From NCBI GenBank assembly GCA_029448655.1, contig JACCLO010000005.1, positions 1,116,001-1,180,000 on the forward strand: a DNA stretch of 64,000 bases, given 5' to 3'. The DNA is from Wolfiporia cocos. Taxonomy: Eukaryota; Basidiomycota; Agaricomycetes; Polyporales; Phaeolaceae. Shown here in pieces: positions 1 through 11,421 of this stretch. Every line of letters begins with the position of its first letter. The first letter of the stretch is position 1. The translations under genes and the position numbers were made by a program. Under the pieces are notes generated by a model. That model was not told where the DNA came from and did not search any database. It worked only from the letters and a program-made list of their open reading frames with translations.

Positions 1-1800
1 AGACTTGCGGTTGCGTCTGGAATTGGCGCGACGAAACAGTCAGAACCAGAGCGATCAACAGTATATGTATCCGTCACCGATGGATGAGCCGATAGAGGAT
101 ACGATATATGAAGGTATTTGCCGTTCAGTCTTGAATTTTGTTTTCTCGCTGACCGTTCTTTCAGAGGATCCCAGCACTTCAAGACCTTTCTCCAGGGCAG
201 GTACCTCTGCACGAGGAACCTCTCCTGCTCCTTCATCCCCTGATTCTCGGTCACGATCCCGAAACTCGGAACGTAGCAGACCGGCAGGCCCTCGGTCCCC
301 ATCGCCGCTACCACCATCCCGAAGTCCATCGATATTCTCAATGGACCATCCATTAGGTCAGAATGAGCTAGGTCTCGACACGAACTTGGTAAACCTCCCT
401 CAGACCCCAGCGGTACCTCGCGCGCAGATACCACGCAGTAAACGCCAGCCCTTCGTGGATGCTACACCAAGGCCTTCGCGCACAGACTCGCAGTCCTCAG
501 GTAGCGTCAAGCCATTATCCATCAAGAAGTCCTCAGGACGGGCGAGGGCAGACACGTCGCCGTCGCGGAGAAGTGCTCGTACTGTGCGCAGCTCATCAAG
601 GAAGAGCAAGGCGGCATCTGCAGACTCTGGACGGCCGTCTAAGCAGGGATCGAGCTCGCGAATAGCAATGTATCAGGGGCCGGCATTACAGCTTGTAAGT
701 CAGGACGATGTCCTGCGCCTCGTAAGACATGTCGAGGCGACCAAGGAAGACGTAAGTGCACCCAGAGCTTCTCCTTGTCTTGAGATCGACTTGACCATGC
801 ACAGATTGAGTCTTCTCGTCGCGCGGTGAAGCGCATCCGCTTGGAAGGCGATAAGCTCCGCACGTTGGTAGCAAGTATGCCTTTCTCGGATGAATCTGAG
901 CGCCCTGGAACGCCATTCAACAGAGGCCTGCGCCCAACACAACTGACTGCTGCACCTTTGGTATCTTTTTTCAGGCTAGTCTTCATGAATGATTCGCTCA
1001 TTACAATCTAGCAGACCAGGGAGGCACAGGCGCGCTTCGAGGAGATGCGGCAGCTCATAGAGAAACGCTCGTCACGGAATGTTAGCCCATTGAGCCCAGT
1101 TGGACGTTCCTCACCTCTGCCTCGGATTCCTGAGGCACCTCCGCGAGTCAAACAGGTCTCGAGCTCCATCGAGGAGCTTGTTGATGAAGCCGACCGTGAT
1201 CTGTCCAGGGCTGTAGAGAGCCAGGATACTTTGCAGTCCGATCTCCACTCATTAGCCGAACAGCTGAAAGAGGTATTCTTATGTAGTCTTGCTGACGATG
1301 GGGGGACTGACACCGGTTGACAGAGCACAAGGCAAATTGACAGGACATTTTTGGATCTCCAAAGCTATAGGCGCCAATGTGATCTTGTCAAGGATCTGCT
1401 TCACGACTGTATGGCGGAGAGAGATGTCTTGTATGAGGTATGAAATATGAGAACAGGCCTGCCACGGTATTCTGAATGAGAAACAGGCCTTCAACGAGGA
1501 GTTGGACGGCATGTTCAACGACGCTAGCCTCCCTCAAGATGAGGCTTGGGTGGCAATGACTCAGGACTTGCGCAGGACCAAAGAGGCTCGCAATCAACTA
1601 ACGCATGAGAATTCGTACGTCATCAATCTCGAATTTCATCTGTGTCTTACTGACGTCGTTCGGAAGAGACCTCAAGCGACGCTTGGCAGAGGTTGAGATG
1701 CAGAATGAAGAGTACGTCTTACTTCCTGGTTTGCGTGCAGTGCTGACTGGATTCCGTTAGATGGGGCGCTCTGCTGAGGCAACATGGACTAATACCCTGA
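1..1800 (+). CDS. Coiled-coil, Ser-rich protein of unknown function (5'-truncated by window edge)
   Basis: This is the 3' part of a multi-exon gene. Readable exons are about <2-113, 165-751, 805-867, about 1012-1272, 1324-1436 and three more, ending at a TGA at 1798-1800. The first two exons encode a long Ser/Pro/Arg-rich, probably disordered stretch. After that come heptad-rich helices (EDIESSRRAVKRIRLEGDKL, then QTREAQARFEEMRQLIEKR). The C-terminus is a charged helix with LKRRLAEVEMQNEEWGALLR and ends in GLIP. Introns have GT..AG ends (for example 752-804) and exons join in frame. The exon near 868-1011 is uncertain, because an open frame runs through it and splicing could be alternative. 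A coiled-coil scaffold or cytoskeletal role is only inferred from composition. I do not recognise the family. Confidence 0.6.
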
Positions 1801-2049
1801 TTTTGTCTATTGTCAAGTTCTGCTTCATTTCATCATTCAGGCACATGCTGGGACTACTGCTACTTTAGAGATTCCTAATCCACACACACTCCTGACCAGA
1901 ACCTTGTCAATATATATCGCAGTGTATCTAGACATTTACGTATAATTATGCACTCGTAGTACTCCAGAACATATCGTTTGTGTGTGCCTATGGGTCCATC
2001 ATCCTCGTGCTCGGGCGCCTAGGTGACATGGGAACTTAGCTCCGACGGT
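1801..2049. other. Short intergenic stretch
   Basis: This AT-richer spacer lies between the coiled-coil gene and the GC-rich relic. No open frame or RNA gene was recognised. Confidence 0.4.
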
Positions 2050-3452
2050 TTACCGCCCGAAGGGGACTAGCGCCGGCGCTCGCGCCTGCCGCGTCGTGCC
2101 GGGCGTGCCCCACGTGCGCGCCAGATCGATCGGGCGCCACTGGCGCGTTTCGAGTCGCGCCCGGCGCCTCGGACGCACGACCTGCCTCTCCCGTCGCATC
2201 CGCGCCGTCGCGCCCCTCCCGCCGCCTTCCGCCCCCGATCGCCGTACTCGCCGCCGTTCGCCGTTTCTGTCGCCGCCTGCACGTCGTCCTGGTCGCGTTC
2301 GAAACGCGTCCCTGTCACGCGTCTTCTGGGGTCCCCTGTCGACCTCGCCTCGCTCGGCCTGCACTCGCGGTCCTCGATGCGCCGCCGCTCAAGGGACGCA
2401 TGCTGAGGATGTAACATTGCACGGGACGCGTACGTCGCGCAACGGGTTGCACGCGTTGCGAACCATGCGGACGGACGTGACGACGATGCTGCAGGGTGTC
2501 CAGCGGTGCCGCACGACATGCACCTCGGGCAGGGCCCCATGCAGAGCGCGCTCGGCCTGCCGGCCGTAGCAGCACTCCCGTGCGGCATTGACGCAGCAGG
2601 CGGCATAGATGTTATGCCTCGCAGCGATCTGCGGGCCTCTGTCAGGTGCACGCACCCAGGCTCGGGATGCAGCCTCCGATGCAGCAGAACAGCTTCGGCT
2701 CGCCCGTGGCGCTGGGGCACCGGCCGCATCGAGCGTCCCCTCAGAGCAGCGGGACGCACTCCCAGAGCCATACATTCACAGGTCATCCGTCCAATATGCA
2801 TCCGAAACGACGTGCTAGCTCCCCCTGAGTGCGGCGTGCCCCCAACAGCGCGTGGACAGTGCGTTACCGATGAACTTCCAGAACCAACGCTTCCCGCCCA
2901 GTGGCGGCATTGGCGGCGAGGAGATGAACGGCAGCACGCACGAGTTTCTGCTACGGACACCGACCCGGCTCGCTAATGACAACGCCCGCACAGCTTTCCG
3001 CATCGCAAGGCCTGCCGGACGGAAAACCCGCTCGGCCAGCGCTCGCAGACATTCACGCCGTACTGTCAACGTCACCCATCGCCCCGCCTGGACCAGCTCA
3101 TGCACTGCCCGCAGTCGCAGCAGGGTGCTCCCCGCCATCCTTCCAACAGGCGGCAGCAGCAGCCTCGGCCACCGACGTCGCGCACGCCGCAACCGCCGAA
3201 GGCACCTCAACAGCAGCCGCCGCAACCGCAACGGCCACAGCTCCCCATGATCTCCGGGATGCTTGGTCCGCAGACCTCAGAGCGAAGCGGTGGACTCGTC
3301 TGCGGGCTTATCGGTGGGCGGTGCGGGCGATCAGCGGTTCGTGCATACAGAACCCTCAGCAGGCCAGCAGCACCTTTGTCGCGATTGGGGAACCCGCAGG
3401 ACAACGCAGCGCGGTGTGTCGCAAGGGCAGTACGCGGATTCAGGGTGGATAG
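2050..3452 (+). pseudogene. GC-rich decayed Pro/Gln/Ala-rich coding sequence
   Basis: The block is markedly GC-rich. Protein-like, low-complexity fragments appear in all three plus frames in succession, with stops between them. They include PHDMHLGQGPMQSALGLP near 2506, then a His/Gln/Ser-rich stretch at about 2664-2828 (MQPPMQQNSFGSPVALG and onward). A fragment with MNFQNQRFPPSGG follows near 2870, then a Pro/Gln run (QQQPRPPTSRTPQPPKAPQQ) near 3157. Such runs resemble the disordered activation region of a fungal transcription factor, but no DNA-binding domain is visible. The switch of frame without credible introns suggests accumulated indels. The longest minus-strand frame (2067-2960) looks like an artefact of base composition. 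An alternative is a real gene with several introns I could not place. Confidence 0.35.
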
Positions 3453-3819
3453 GAACGTGTAGTATGTCTCGTTTGTGTTTTCTGTTGCTGTCGCTCGCAT
3501 CCATCGGTCGTTAACTTATGCGCACTGTATGATATCCATGTATTTTAGAGCCGTACTTTAGAGCATCATCTATTTAGAAGCATCCTTCCCCTTGCTCATC
3601 AATAAATGCCACTCTATTGTACATTTTATGGACTAGTATGAATGCAGGAAGTGAAGTTTCACGCCCGCAGAAGAGGTACAGGATGATTGTGGCGAGAGTG
3701 GCTGACAAATAAGGCTTGCATCGGCTGAAACAAAGTCGAGCGTTGCCGCCCGGTTTTGAACGTACTCGGAACCCTTCCTACACTATCGCTCTCTAGTGTT
3801 GCTATCGTATCGCTTTATA
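3453..3819. other. Intergenic / upstream flank of the recombinase gene
   Basis: No coding sequence or RNA gene recognised. It presumably contains the left flank and promoter of the Crypton-like element. I could not identify an element boundary. Confidence 0.35.
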
Positions 3820-6144
3820 ATGCCTGCAGAACGTTCCACTAGGTCGAAAAAGGCTCGGGACCCACTCACCAAGAGCAGGACCCTTGAGGAGCTCAGGGGT
3901 ATGGGCGAAACCAACAAGGCGAGCTGGATGCTTGCCAAAAAAACTACCTCAAACTATGCGGGGCATGTCAGACGAGGTAAAGAGTTCCTGGAGAAGCTAG
4001 TCAGAAGTAGAACATCAAGCAGGAGGGAGGGGGAACTCAGCGAGCAGGATGGGAATGGAGGAGTGATCGACTATGTCGAGATGGGGGCAGCATTTGAGAA
4101 TCCCCCAAATCGCTACTCCGCCACAGCACTGGAGCTGTTCTTGATCGAGAAATGTTTCAACCAAAGCCTAGGCGAGAGCACTGGTTCGTCAATTCATGCA
4201 GCATTCAAGAAGTACTGGGAAAACATGTCAGCGCATTTCGCTTTTTTCAAGCGACTAACCTGGACTCGTGCATGCATAGGGAGAACGACCGGTACCGTGG
4301 TGAATATGAATATGACGAAGTGTCAAAGAAGGTGACAGGGAACCCAGCCTCATCGGCACAGGTGCGCGACCTTCTGCAAGCAATACAAAACAGGTGTCGG
4401 GCCAGTGGCGATGCACGGAATCATGCCGAAGCAATGACAATCGGTGACATGCGTAAAATAATGGAATGGTCAGAACGCACCTGCCCTTCAAGCTGGTTGG
4501 AGCAAGACATAAAGGACGTAGCCACCCTGCTCAATGTCAGCAAGCACTTTCTGATGCGGGCCTTCATGTCCACGGGTTTCACGTTGTGGACCCGGTAAGT
4601 AATATGGCATATGTGTATTAAATTGATGACGAAGCTCACCGTCGAGCGAATGATAGCAACACCGAACTGATGAACTTGCGACGGCGCCATTACGCACCGG
4701 ATTGTGAGGGCCGACCTCCGTATTTTGTACCGCATGACCAAGTGAAGCTCGAGAATAGAAAGGGTTGGACCCGAAAGAGTGGCAATGGAAGGGCTCTCAT
4801 CGGTGAGAATCCGTGTGCCACAAGTCGCGCTATGTGGCTCAATCAAATCAGGGAATCTATACGAGGTATATGAGCAGCCAAAGACACCTGAAATAGACAT
4901 GTACACGCACCTGCGACGATGGCTCAAATTTCTCGAGATGAGACTGCTGCACCGGCCACTTCTCCCTGAGGAGCATATCTTCCCTGCAATCTCGGTGAAC
5001 AGCATTGTCAAGACAAACAAGGCCATCGAGCACGATACTATCCAGCACAACTTGCGGGCATTCGCGGCCAGTGTTGGGATCACTACCGAATACTCAACAC
5101 ATTGTTTCAGACGAGGCGGCGCACAGTATCGCTTCATGAATTGCCCTATTGGAGAACGGTGGTCTCTCAGCACCGTACGTTGGTGGGGTGGATGGGCAGA
5201 GGGCGAGCAGGTGAGTAGCTTGTTACTGTGATTTGTAGGAGATACTAACGAAACACAGTCAGATACTTTGATTCGATATCTGGTCGACGAACTGCATGCG
5301 TTCGAATACTCTCATAGTGATGCGCTTCACCCACTTCCCCAGCAGGCAGCTCAGAGCTTCAATGGGGACCACATCCTGACCGCGGCTGTAACTGCAGCAG
5401 AGCTTCGTGAATCACACGAAGCTCTGAATAGGAAAATGGACAAATCACATGAAGCTCTGAATATGAAGATAGATGGGCTCACCACGATGATCACCAATAT
5501 CGGCCGCAATGCTACCAGCACATCCCTTCGTCATGGTACAAGCTCAGTGGCCTCCTCGGCTGACTATTTGACTATTACTACAAACACAATGTCTATCGTA
5601 GGCTCCTATCAGTATCCCCTCCCCTCTGATGCATCTGGGAGCCCTCGTGGAGTACCTACTGGTGGTACTGGTCTGTTGTCAACAGAAAACTACACCTCGG
5701 CTACTGGTTACTCCCCTCCCATCCCATCTGTGCGAGGGGTGTCGATTCCGGACCTACCCCGAGGTACCGATGCCTGGCGTGAGGCGATCAAACAGTGGGA
5801 GCTGCCGGACACAGTTACTGGGCTTGCGCTCAAAGACTGGCCCCCCGAGTGGTTCAGGGGCGACATGAAAGGTGTGTTTGCAATGAAGCGTAGGACGCGG
5901 CAGCTGATTACATCGGAATACGAGAGGTACAAGAGGTCATTCGCTATATGCTTTGGTGCTCGCTAATGATATTCATAGGTGCGGCCGAGTTGACGCTGTT
6001 TTTCTTGAAGAATATCCCGAGGCTGCTAGGGGCATCAAAGCATTGCTGCGCGCAATCAACTTCAAGCGCGCAGAGAGGGATGAGCTTAAGCGGCGTCGAA
6101 GCAAAAATGGGGAGCCTCATGAACGCAGCTCCACATCTCCCTAG
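3820..6144 (+). mobile_element. Crypton-type element: tyrosine recombinase with GCR1_C-like C-terminal domain
   Basis: Six exons (3820-4226, 4280-4594, 4657-4802, 4852-5210, 5259-5935, 5979-6144) join in frame to give 689 aa without a stop. An N-terminal helical core domain is followed by the tyrosine-recombinase catalytic half. This contains THCFRRGGAQYRFM (the H-x-x-R box), RWWGGWAEGE (the H/W position) and then SDTLIRYLVDEL, whose Tyr is the candidate nucleophile. A linker carries a short internal repeat (SHEALNRKMDK / SHEALNMKIDG). The C-terminal domain (AWREAIKQWE, DWPPEWFRG, FLEEYPEAARGIKALL) resembles the GCR1_C DNA-binding module of Cryptons. Cryptons insert through a circular intermediate and lack terminal inverted repeats, and none are seen here. 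The ATG at 3820 gives MPAERSTRSKKARDP. The frame is open upstream to 3796 but without an ATG. The copy looks coding-competent. Confidence 0.8.
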
Positions 6145-6377
6145 CTTCACATGTATGTAACACTGTCTTGACTAGTCGGCCACCTTGCCAGTTCAGAAAT
6201 ATATTCAGATTGATGTTCTATGAGATCTCGTGCTACATCTTGGCTGGACAAGGTATTCTATACAGTAGTGGTATCGCGGCGCACTAGACATCATCCAGGA
6301 TGCCTGGCAACCGAGAGGAGGTTGAATCCTCCCGGTGCACCTACGTTGGTACAACAGATCATTTTGTCAGCGCTCAA
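6145..6377. other. Intergenic
   Basis: The spacer between the recombinase stop and the end of the cystathionine gamma-synthase relic. Nothing recognised. Confidence 0.3.
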
Positions 6378-7530
6378 TTATGAGCTAATTTCGGCCGCGG
6401 CAGCTTCAGCGGCCTGCAGGGCGGTTTCAAAGGCATGCAGTAGGATCTCCCTGTCTTCCATGCCTACACTGACCCTGAAGAGGGTCTCCTCGATGCCCCG
6501 ACCCGCTGCCCATTCTAATTCAGCATAATGAGCTAGGATAGTGTGTGGCAATGCAAGCGTGAAGTTTGTACCAAGGCTCAGGCCCTTGTAGCAGGGGAGC
6601 GTGTTGTAGAACGCATGCAATGCAGCTGCCAAGGTGAACAGAAGAGGAAAGAGGCCACCGTACCTGTCCGTGGGCATGCAACACCTCTTGTAGTTCTTAT
6701 GTGTAGCCCACCTGTGGTAGAGCACATCCTTGATCATGGCGCGTCCGAGTGTGGAGGGGTCCGCAAGTGAGCATGCACGCAGTAGAGAGCAGACGGCGAG
6801 CGTGTTGCCGTCAATGACCTCAATGCGCCACTTGAAGTCGCACGAGTTACACTCCATGTAGATTGCGTCCTCATCGAAATAGCAGTCCTCATACGTCTGT
6901 GCGAGATTTGCCTTCAGCACAGCATAGTGACGGCCCTTCGGGTTGAGGACTAGGCTATGGCAGACGTCAGTCTATGCTATTGGCCATGCAATATTTGCAT
7001 ACCTCCCGCCCACTACATTTGCGTCGCCACTGAAGACCTTGCTGAGGCTGCTTACGACGATGTCCATGTACAGTAGGACCTCGACATTGGCAAAGTTACC
7101 AATTGTCTCATCCACCATGAGCAGTAAGTTGTGTTGGTCCGCAAGGGCACGCAGACGCGAGAGATTGGATGAGCGGAGGAGAGGGTACGAGGGGAACTTG
7201 GTGAATAAAGACAGGGCGGGCGAACTGGACGAGTTTGCCACATTGCACTCGAGCTCGTCGATGCTCTCGTCAAGACTGTCACCAAGGTGATGGTAGCCCG
7301 GGCCCACTTCTCCAGAGTTTTGAGCGTGTCGGTGTATGGGAACCTAAGCGGTGGTCAGCACACATGTGAAGTGATAATTGTGGTACCCACTCTTAGCAGC
7401 AGGCAGAGTGTTCAAGGCCAATTGGTGTGCACACCAGATCGCAGCCATTCCAGTGGAAGACATCACTTTCTGAGGCGCCCTTGACGCCTCTTGTGCTAGG
7501 CCTGAGCTCAGTTTCACCCCTGTCCTCACC
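6378..7530 (-). pseudogene. Cystathionine gamma-synthase-like pseudogene (PLP enzyme of trans-sulfuration)
   Basis: Minus-strand pieces match fungal cystathionine gamma-synthase (Cys/Met-metabolism PLP family). A fragment near 7475-7390 reads MSSTGMAAIWCAHQLAL. Next comes the segment FPYTDTLKTLEKW (from 7343), then SSLSKVFSGDANVVGG, which carries the PLP lysine context SLSK. After an intron (6955-7002) the C-terminal third follows, with LPCYKGLSLGTNFTLALPH and a final VSVGMEDREILLHAFETAL. The reading frame breaks near 7300-7305: the family motif EKWGPG needs one more base than is present (tgggcccg). The N-terminal third upstream of 7500 is hardly recognisable and carries frame changes. Several normally conserved positions are substituted. 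The copy is therefore probably dead. A functional copy may exist elsewhere in the genome. Confidence 0.65.
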
Positions 7531-9500
7531 TTTGGCCCCCCGCCCTCTGCCCGCATGCCCGCATCCACCGGCCCCTTCGTGACGACAAATGCTAATGCAA
7601 TATGGGCACACAGACACTCGGAATGTTCCTCGCGCCAATGGTCTTCTTCCCCCTGCACAAGTCGCCGCGCTACCTCATGCACATAGGCTGGCCTGCACGG
7701 CGCGCTCGAGTCCTTGCAACCTATCACGCGGTTCAACGGCGATGAGCTCATGCTCTTCCTCGACGACGTGCGCGATGTGCCTGTGCCCACTGCCAGCGTG
7801 CAAGAACGCTCTCGCTCTGGGCGCAGCAGCCACAGTGGCGCGCCCCCTGGTCGGCGAGCGGGGACGGAAGCGGGGACAGGAGTGGCGGCGGTGACGGCGT
7901 GTGCCCCACGCTCACGGCACAGTGGAGCTGCAATGGCCTGCACAGCTCGTTAGACTCAGAGATGAAGAGCCACAGCGTGGCGATCAGTACGTCTGCGGTC
8001 CCACTCAACGTGCACGCGTTTAACACGCCCATCCTTGCACCGCAGTCCCCGTCCATGCGCAGGACCTGCAGCCCTCGCCCGCCGCGCGATGAATTGACGG
8101 TTGAAGAAAGCAATACGTGGGGGTCAGAGCCAATCATATGCGCAGATTAGCAGGCATGACGTACGCAGGTGAAATGTTTGTGAAGCTACGCAGGTTCGTG
8201 AACGTGTCGAAGCTATACTTCCCGTACCACCGGCTGTCTGGTAACACATACCCAAGTCAGCTGAATGTACGCGTACAAGTCTACTTGAATACGCACGTCT
8301 GGAATCACCCTCCCCACCGAACGGCATCTCGTACACTGCGTGCGGACGCTGTTAGTTATTCGTCCAAGGAAGTAATGCGCCGAGGTTCTCCTTCAACATC
8401 CGCGCGAGCTGGAGGAGCTGCGTGCGCCGATACACCAGCGGGCACGCGGAACGCCGAAATGAGGCGGGCGTAGATCTGCCATGTGCACGCGGGCCAGAGT
8501 GGTCAGTGATCCAGATCAATTGCATGGAGATGCAGCGCGCCCACGCACCTCGTCAATCTCCTCAAGTGTGTTGTGCCGCACCGCGGGCGCGGTTGCAGAA
8601 CCGTTCGGCGCGATGGTCTGGGATGATGTCGAGGAGCCGATACCGCCGATAGTTGCAGATTCAAAGGCCACTGGGATGTGAGGGGATTCCAAAGGCAGGG
8701 AAGCCGGCTGGACACCGGGCTGAATAAGTAGCGGAGCGGATTCGCAGGGGCGCGGGGGCGAGGGCATGGGCGCGGTGCGCATGGAGCCGGCAGGTCTCGT
8801 GGACAGTCTGTGGGGCGACGTCGTCTACACACTTGGTGGATGCCCGGGGGTGATCATGCATGCTTCTCCCTCCTCCACTCGCTCGCAGACAGATGGCTGA
8901 CGCGCGGCACGTCAGACTCGGAGACGAAGAGCTACAGCACGGCGGTCAGCGCGTCTGCGGTCCTGCTCAACGCGCATGCGTTGGACACGCTCATCCTCGT
9001 GCCGCAGCCCCCATCCGCTGCCTCCCACGTGCTGCCTCCCACAGATGCGGATGTGGAGGACACGAACAGCGCGAAGGAGCTGCTTGTGCCGTCGGCGTGC
9101 TTGTGCCTGCGGCCGGGGCTGGAGGAGCATGTGAGCCGTCGTCAGCGTACCACGGGCGGGCAAGAAGCGCGCTCTACTGATAGCTCCCGTGGTGGGTACA
9201 GTGCCCGCTGTGGGCGTGGCGCGACCACAACTCGCTTGTGCTCGCCCCCAAATGGGCGCACAGGACAATGCTTGTGTGAGCCACATGTTTCACACCCCAT
9301 TTTGTTGTTGGATGCAGGCAGATGGCTAACGGGTGCCGGCAGCGTACACGGGTGTTAAACGTCTACCTGACGAAGTTGCTCGAGGGGCGCAGGGGCGTAG
9401 GGGCGGGTGTGGTGCGCGCGGAGCTGGCGGGTCTTGCGGACAGTCTGTGGGACATCATCTACGCACTTGGCGGATGTCCGGGGGTGATCGTGCATGCTTC
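7531..9500. repeat. Relic region with two diverged copies of an unknown coding segment
   Basis: Two blocks are homologous. Positions 7955-8060 and 8914-9015 share long runs such as gtctgcggtc and caaag/actcggagacgaag-type stretches, translating to SAVPLNVHAFNTPILAPQ versus SAVLLNAHALDTLILVPQ. Similarly 8785-8870 matches 9428-9500, with DSLW followed by a Gly-Gly-Cys-Pro-Gly-Val-Ile motif in both. The differences are mostly C/T and G/A transitions, and frames are interrupted in each copy. Before 7950 the sequence may be the remains of the N-terminal part of the adjacent cystathionine gamma-synthase. I do not recognise the ancestral protein. A minus-strand open frame at 8516-8782 (containing PLLIQPGVQPASLPLESPH) may also be residual coding sequence. 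Confidence 0.4.
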
Positions 9501-9508
9501 ACCCGCTC

Positions 9509-9904
9509 TCAGACGGCTGACGACGCGTATCTGACACCTGGCTTTGCGGCGATGAGATTTTCACACAGCTCGGTGCATACCTGATCGAGTCGCCGCTGGG
9601 CCGCCGCTGGTCCCTTGCGGGGAGCACGTTCGTGACCACGCTCTTCTGCGCTGTCTTCGTCATCAAAGCTCTTGCCGCTACATGTTTTTCTCTCCTGCAG
9701 GACAGTGACCACGTCGAGGTTGATGAGCTTCTCGGACGGGGGCAGTGAACCCTCCACCCAACCCTTCCAGCTCTTGCGTACCGTGGTCCGCTTCTTCTTT
9801 GCCGGCCGCTGCGGCACTGGCGGCAGTGTGGAGGAGTCAGTGCTGCGATGCCGAATGTCCAGGTCCTCATCGTCATAGGGTGTGTGTGGCCGCTTCGACG
9901 ACAT
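9509..9904 (-). CDS. Small hypothetical protein, basic Lys-rich core
   Basis: A 131-codon open frame starts at the ATG at 9904 (MSSKRPHTPYDDEDLDIRHR). It continues through a basic segment RPAKKKRTTVRKSWKGWVEG and SEKLINLDVVTVLQERKT to a stop at 9509. The composition looks protein-like, with an acidic N-terminus, a nuclear-localisation-like KKKR patch and regular codon use. I do not recognise the family. The last ~45 residues look less constrained, so an intron after QERKTCSGKSFD is possible. It lies among relics, so it may be a remnant of a longer gene. Confidence 0.4.
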   Translation of the reverse strand: MSSKRPHTPYDDEDLDIRHRSTDSSTLPPVPQRPAKKKRTTVRKSWKGWVEGSLPPSEKLINLDVVTVLQERKTCSGKSFDDEDSAEERGHERAPRKGPAAAQRRLDQVCTELCENLIAAKPGVRYASSAV

Positions 9905-9980
9905 GGCCGCTTGCAGAGCAGCCGTGGGCTGTGCGCACGAGCATGTAATAGATAAAATCCTATATGTGAATAAGTAATCA

Positions 9981-10708
9981 ACGCGCTGTCTTGCCTGATG
10001 CGCTATCAGTACGTACCTGAAGGTTTTCAAGTGCAATATGTGGTGATGAAGCTGTTCGACGAGAAGAACAGGGGAGCATTTAGCGCCAGTGCTACTGTTC
10101 AGAGGAGCGCTCGTCGACACCTGCAACGATTAATGCAGTATGGCATAGCAGCCGAGCTAACAGCCAGCTTAAAAGTTTGGGAGTCATACCAGAGCATCGT
10201 GATGAATATACACTGAGCAGTTGAGCATCAGTAAAAGGGAACCAGAGGAGCAAAGTCTGGGACAGTACCTGATTTACGAGAAAAGACGGTGAAAAGTCGG
10301 GTTCAGGCGAGGAAAGCTAATGATTTACGGGTTGATATATATCGATTTACGGGAAGTGGCGGCGCCACCGAGCGAGCGCTCACAGCGATTACTGCCACAA
10401 ATTCGGAATATTACGTTCACCGTTCTACGAAGAGAACGTAGGGCTAGAATAGTACTAGACGCAGTTTAGACCCATGTCATATATACATTTCTACAAGATT
10501 CTGGTTGTCCTTGAAAATGTGGCCGACATGCGGTAAACGTTGTATACATGAAAAGCTCTCCATGCCACGACTGAATAAACGATGGCTTCTGAGAAATCAA
10601 CATATATCTAGCTATTCTAAGCCAGTGAAGGAGCAGAAGAAAGGCCAAAATTAGTGCCCACACACTTTTGTGAAGCTGAGAGAATGAGGACTCACCTATC
10701 AATCAAGT
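9981..10708. other. Intergenic; short direct repeats
   Basis: No gene recognised. The motif gatttacg occurs three times between about 10269 and 10350, and a GC palindrome gtggcggcgccac lies near 10356. Otherwise nothing noteworthy. Confidence 0.3.
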
Positions 10709-11421
10709 CTACAAGCACCGGATCACCTTGAACTCCGCTATGAGAAAATGCTTTCCATCATGGCCCTTCGTCACTTTGAGAAAGAATACCACGCGAACAT
10801 TGTGATTGAAGGGGATGTGCGCTGGCATTTCCGGAGTATATCGTTGTCCCCTTGTATTGTAGAGTGGGAGATTGCCTCCGATTGTCTGTGGAATGCCAGA
10901 TCCCATTGAATATCGCACAGAGGGTGTTATGAAAATGCAAAAAAACGCACCCGGTTAAACGTAGCAAGCCAATGCACTCGCAAAGATACAATTTCATCCA
11001 GGGTCTCAGGTGACATAAGGCAGGATAGATCAAGCGGTTCCGGGAATAGGGAAGCAATGTATTCAATTGCACTACCGACTCTCCGCCAGTACGCGCGATT
11101 GACAAATCCTGGGCCAGCTTCAATCCAGCATGATGCAACTGGAGTCCCTGATAGCAGTGTTCGCTGACAAGCCGAAGAGAGATAGCAGCTGTGTGTAGAG
11201 ATTCGACCGATGATTTCCAGGACAAGGGGGGGTGTATTGGAGGGAGCTTCGATGCTTAGATGCCGAGGGATTTGTAGCTCCATAGCACAGATCCAGACTC
11301 CCTCGGCCATATGTACGAAGCACAAGGGATGCCCTCTCAAGCCAGTAGCCCCGGCTACTATAGGATAGAGTGTGAACCCGTGGACATAGTCCAGCAGCTC
11401 TTGGCGGCTGTTAGAAGGCAT
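10709..11421 (-). CDS. Hypothetical protein, two exons
   Basis: The ATG at 11421 begins MPSNSRQELLDYVHGF. The first exon runs to 10951 and a canonical intron (GTGCGT..CACAG) occupies 10886-10950. The second exon (10709-10885) encodes TIGGNLPLYNTRGQRYTPEM and then NHNVRVVFFLKVTKGHDGK, stopping at 10709. The product is 215 aa. No signal peptide or membrane segment is evident. The frame is clean and the splice junction preserves it, which supports a real gene. I recognise no domain. A further 3' exon cannot be excluded, because a GT lies just before the stop. Confidence 0.45.

Noticed and set aside
2067..2960. 297-codon minus-strand open frame
   Set aside because: It is Arg/Ala/Ser-rich without domain-like pattern, lies in very GC-rich DNA and opposes better protein-like segments on the plus strand. 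It is likely a composition artefact.
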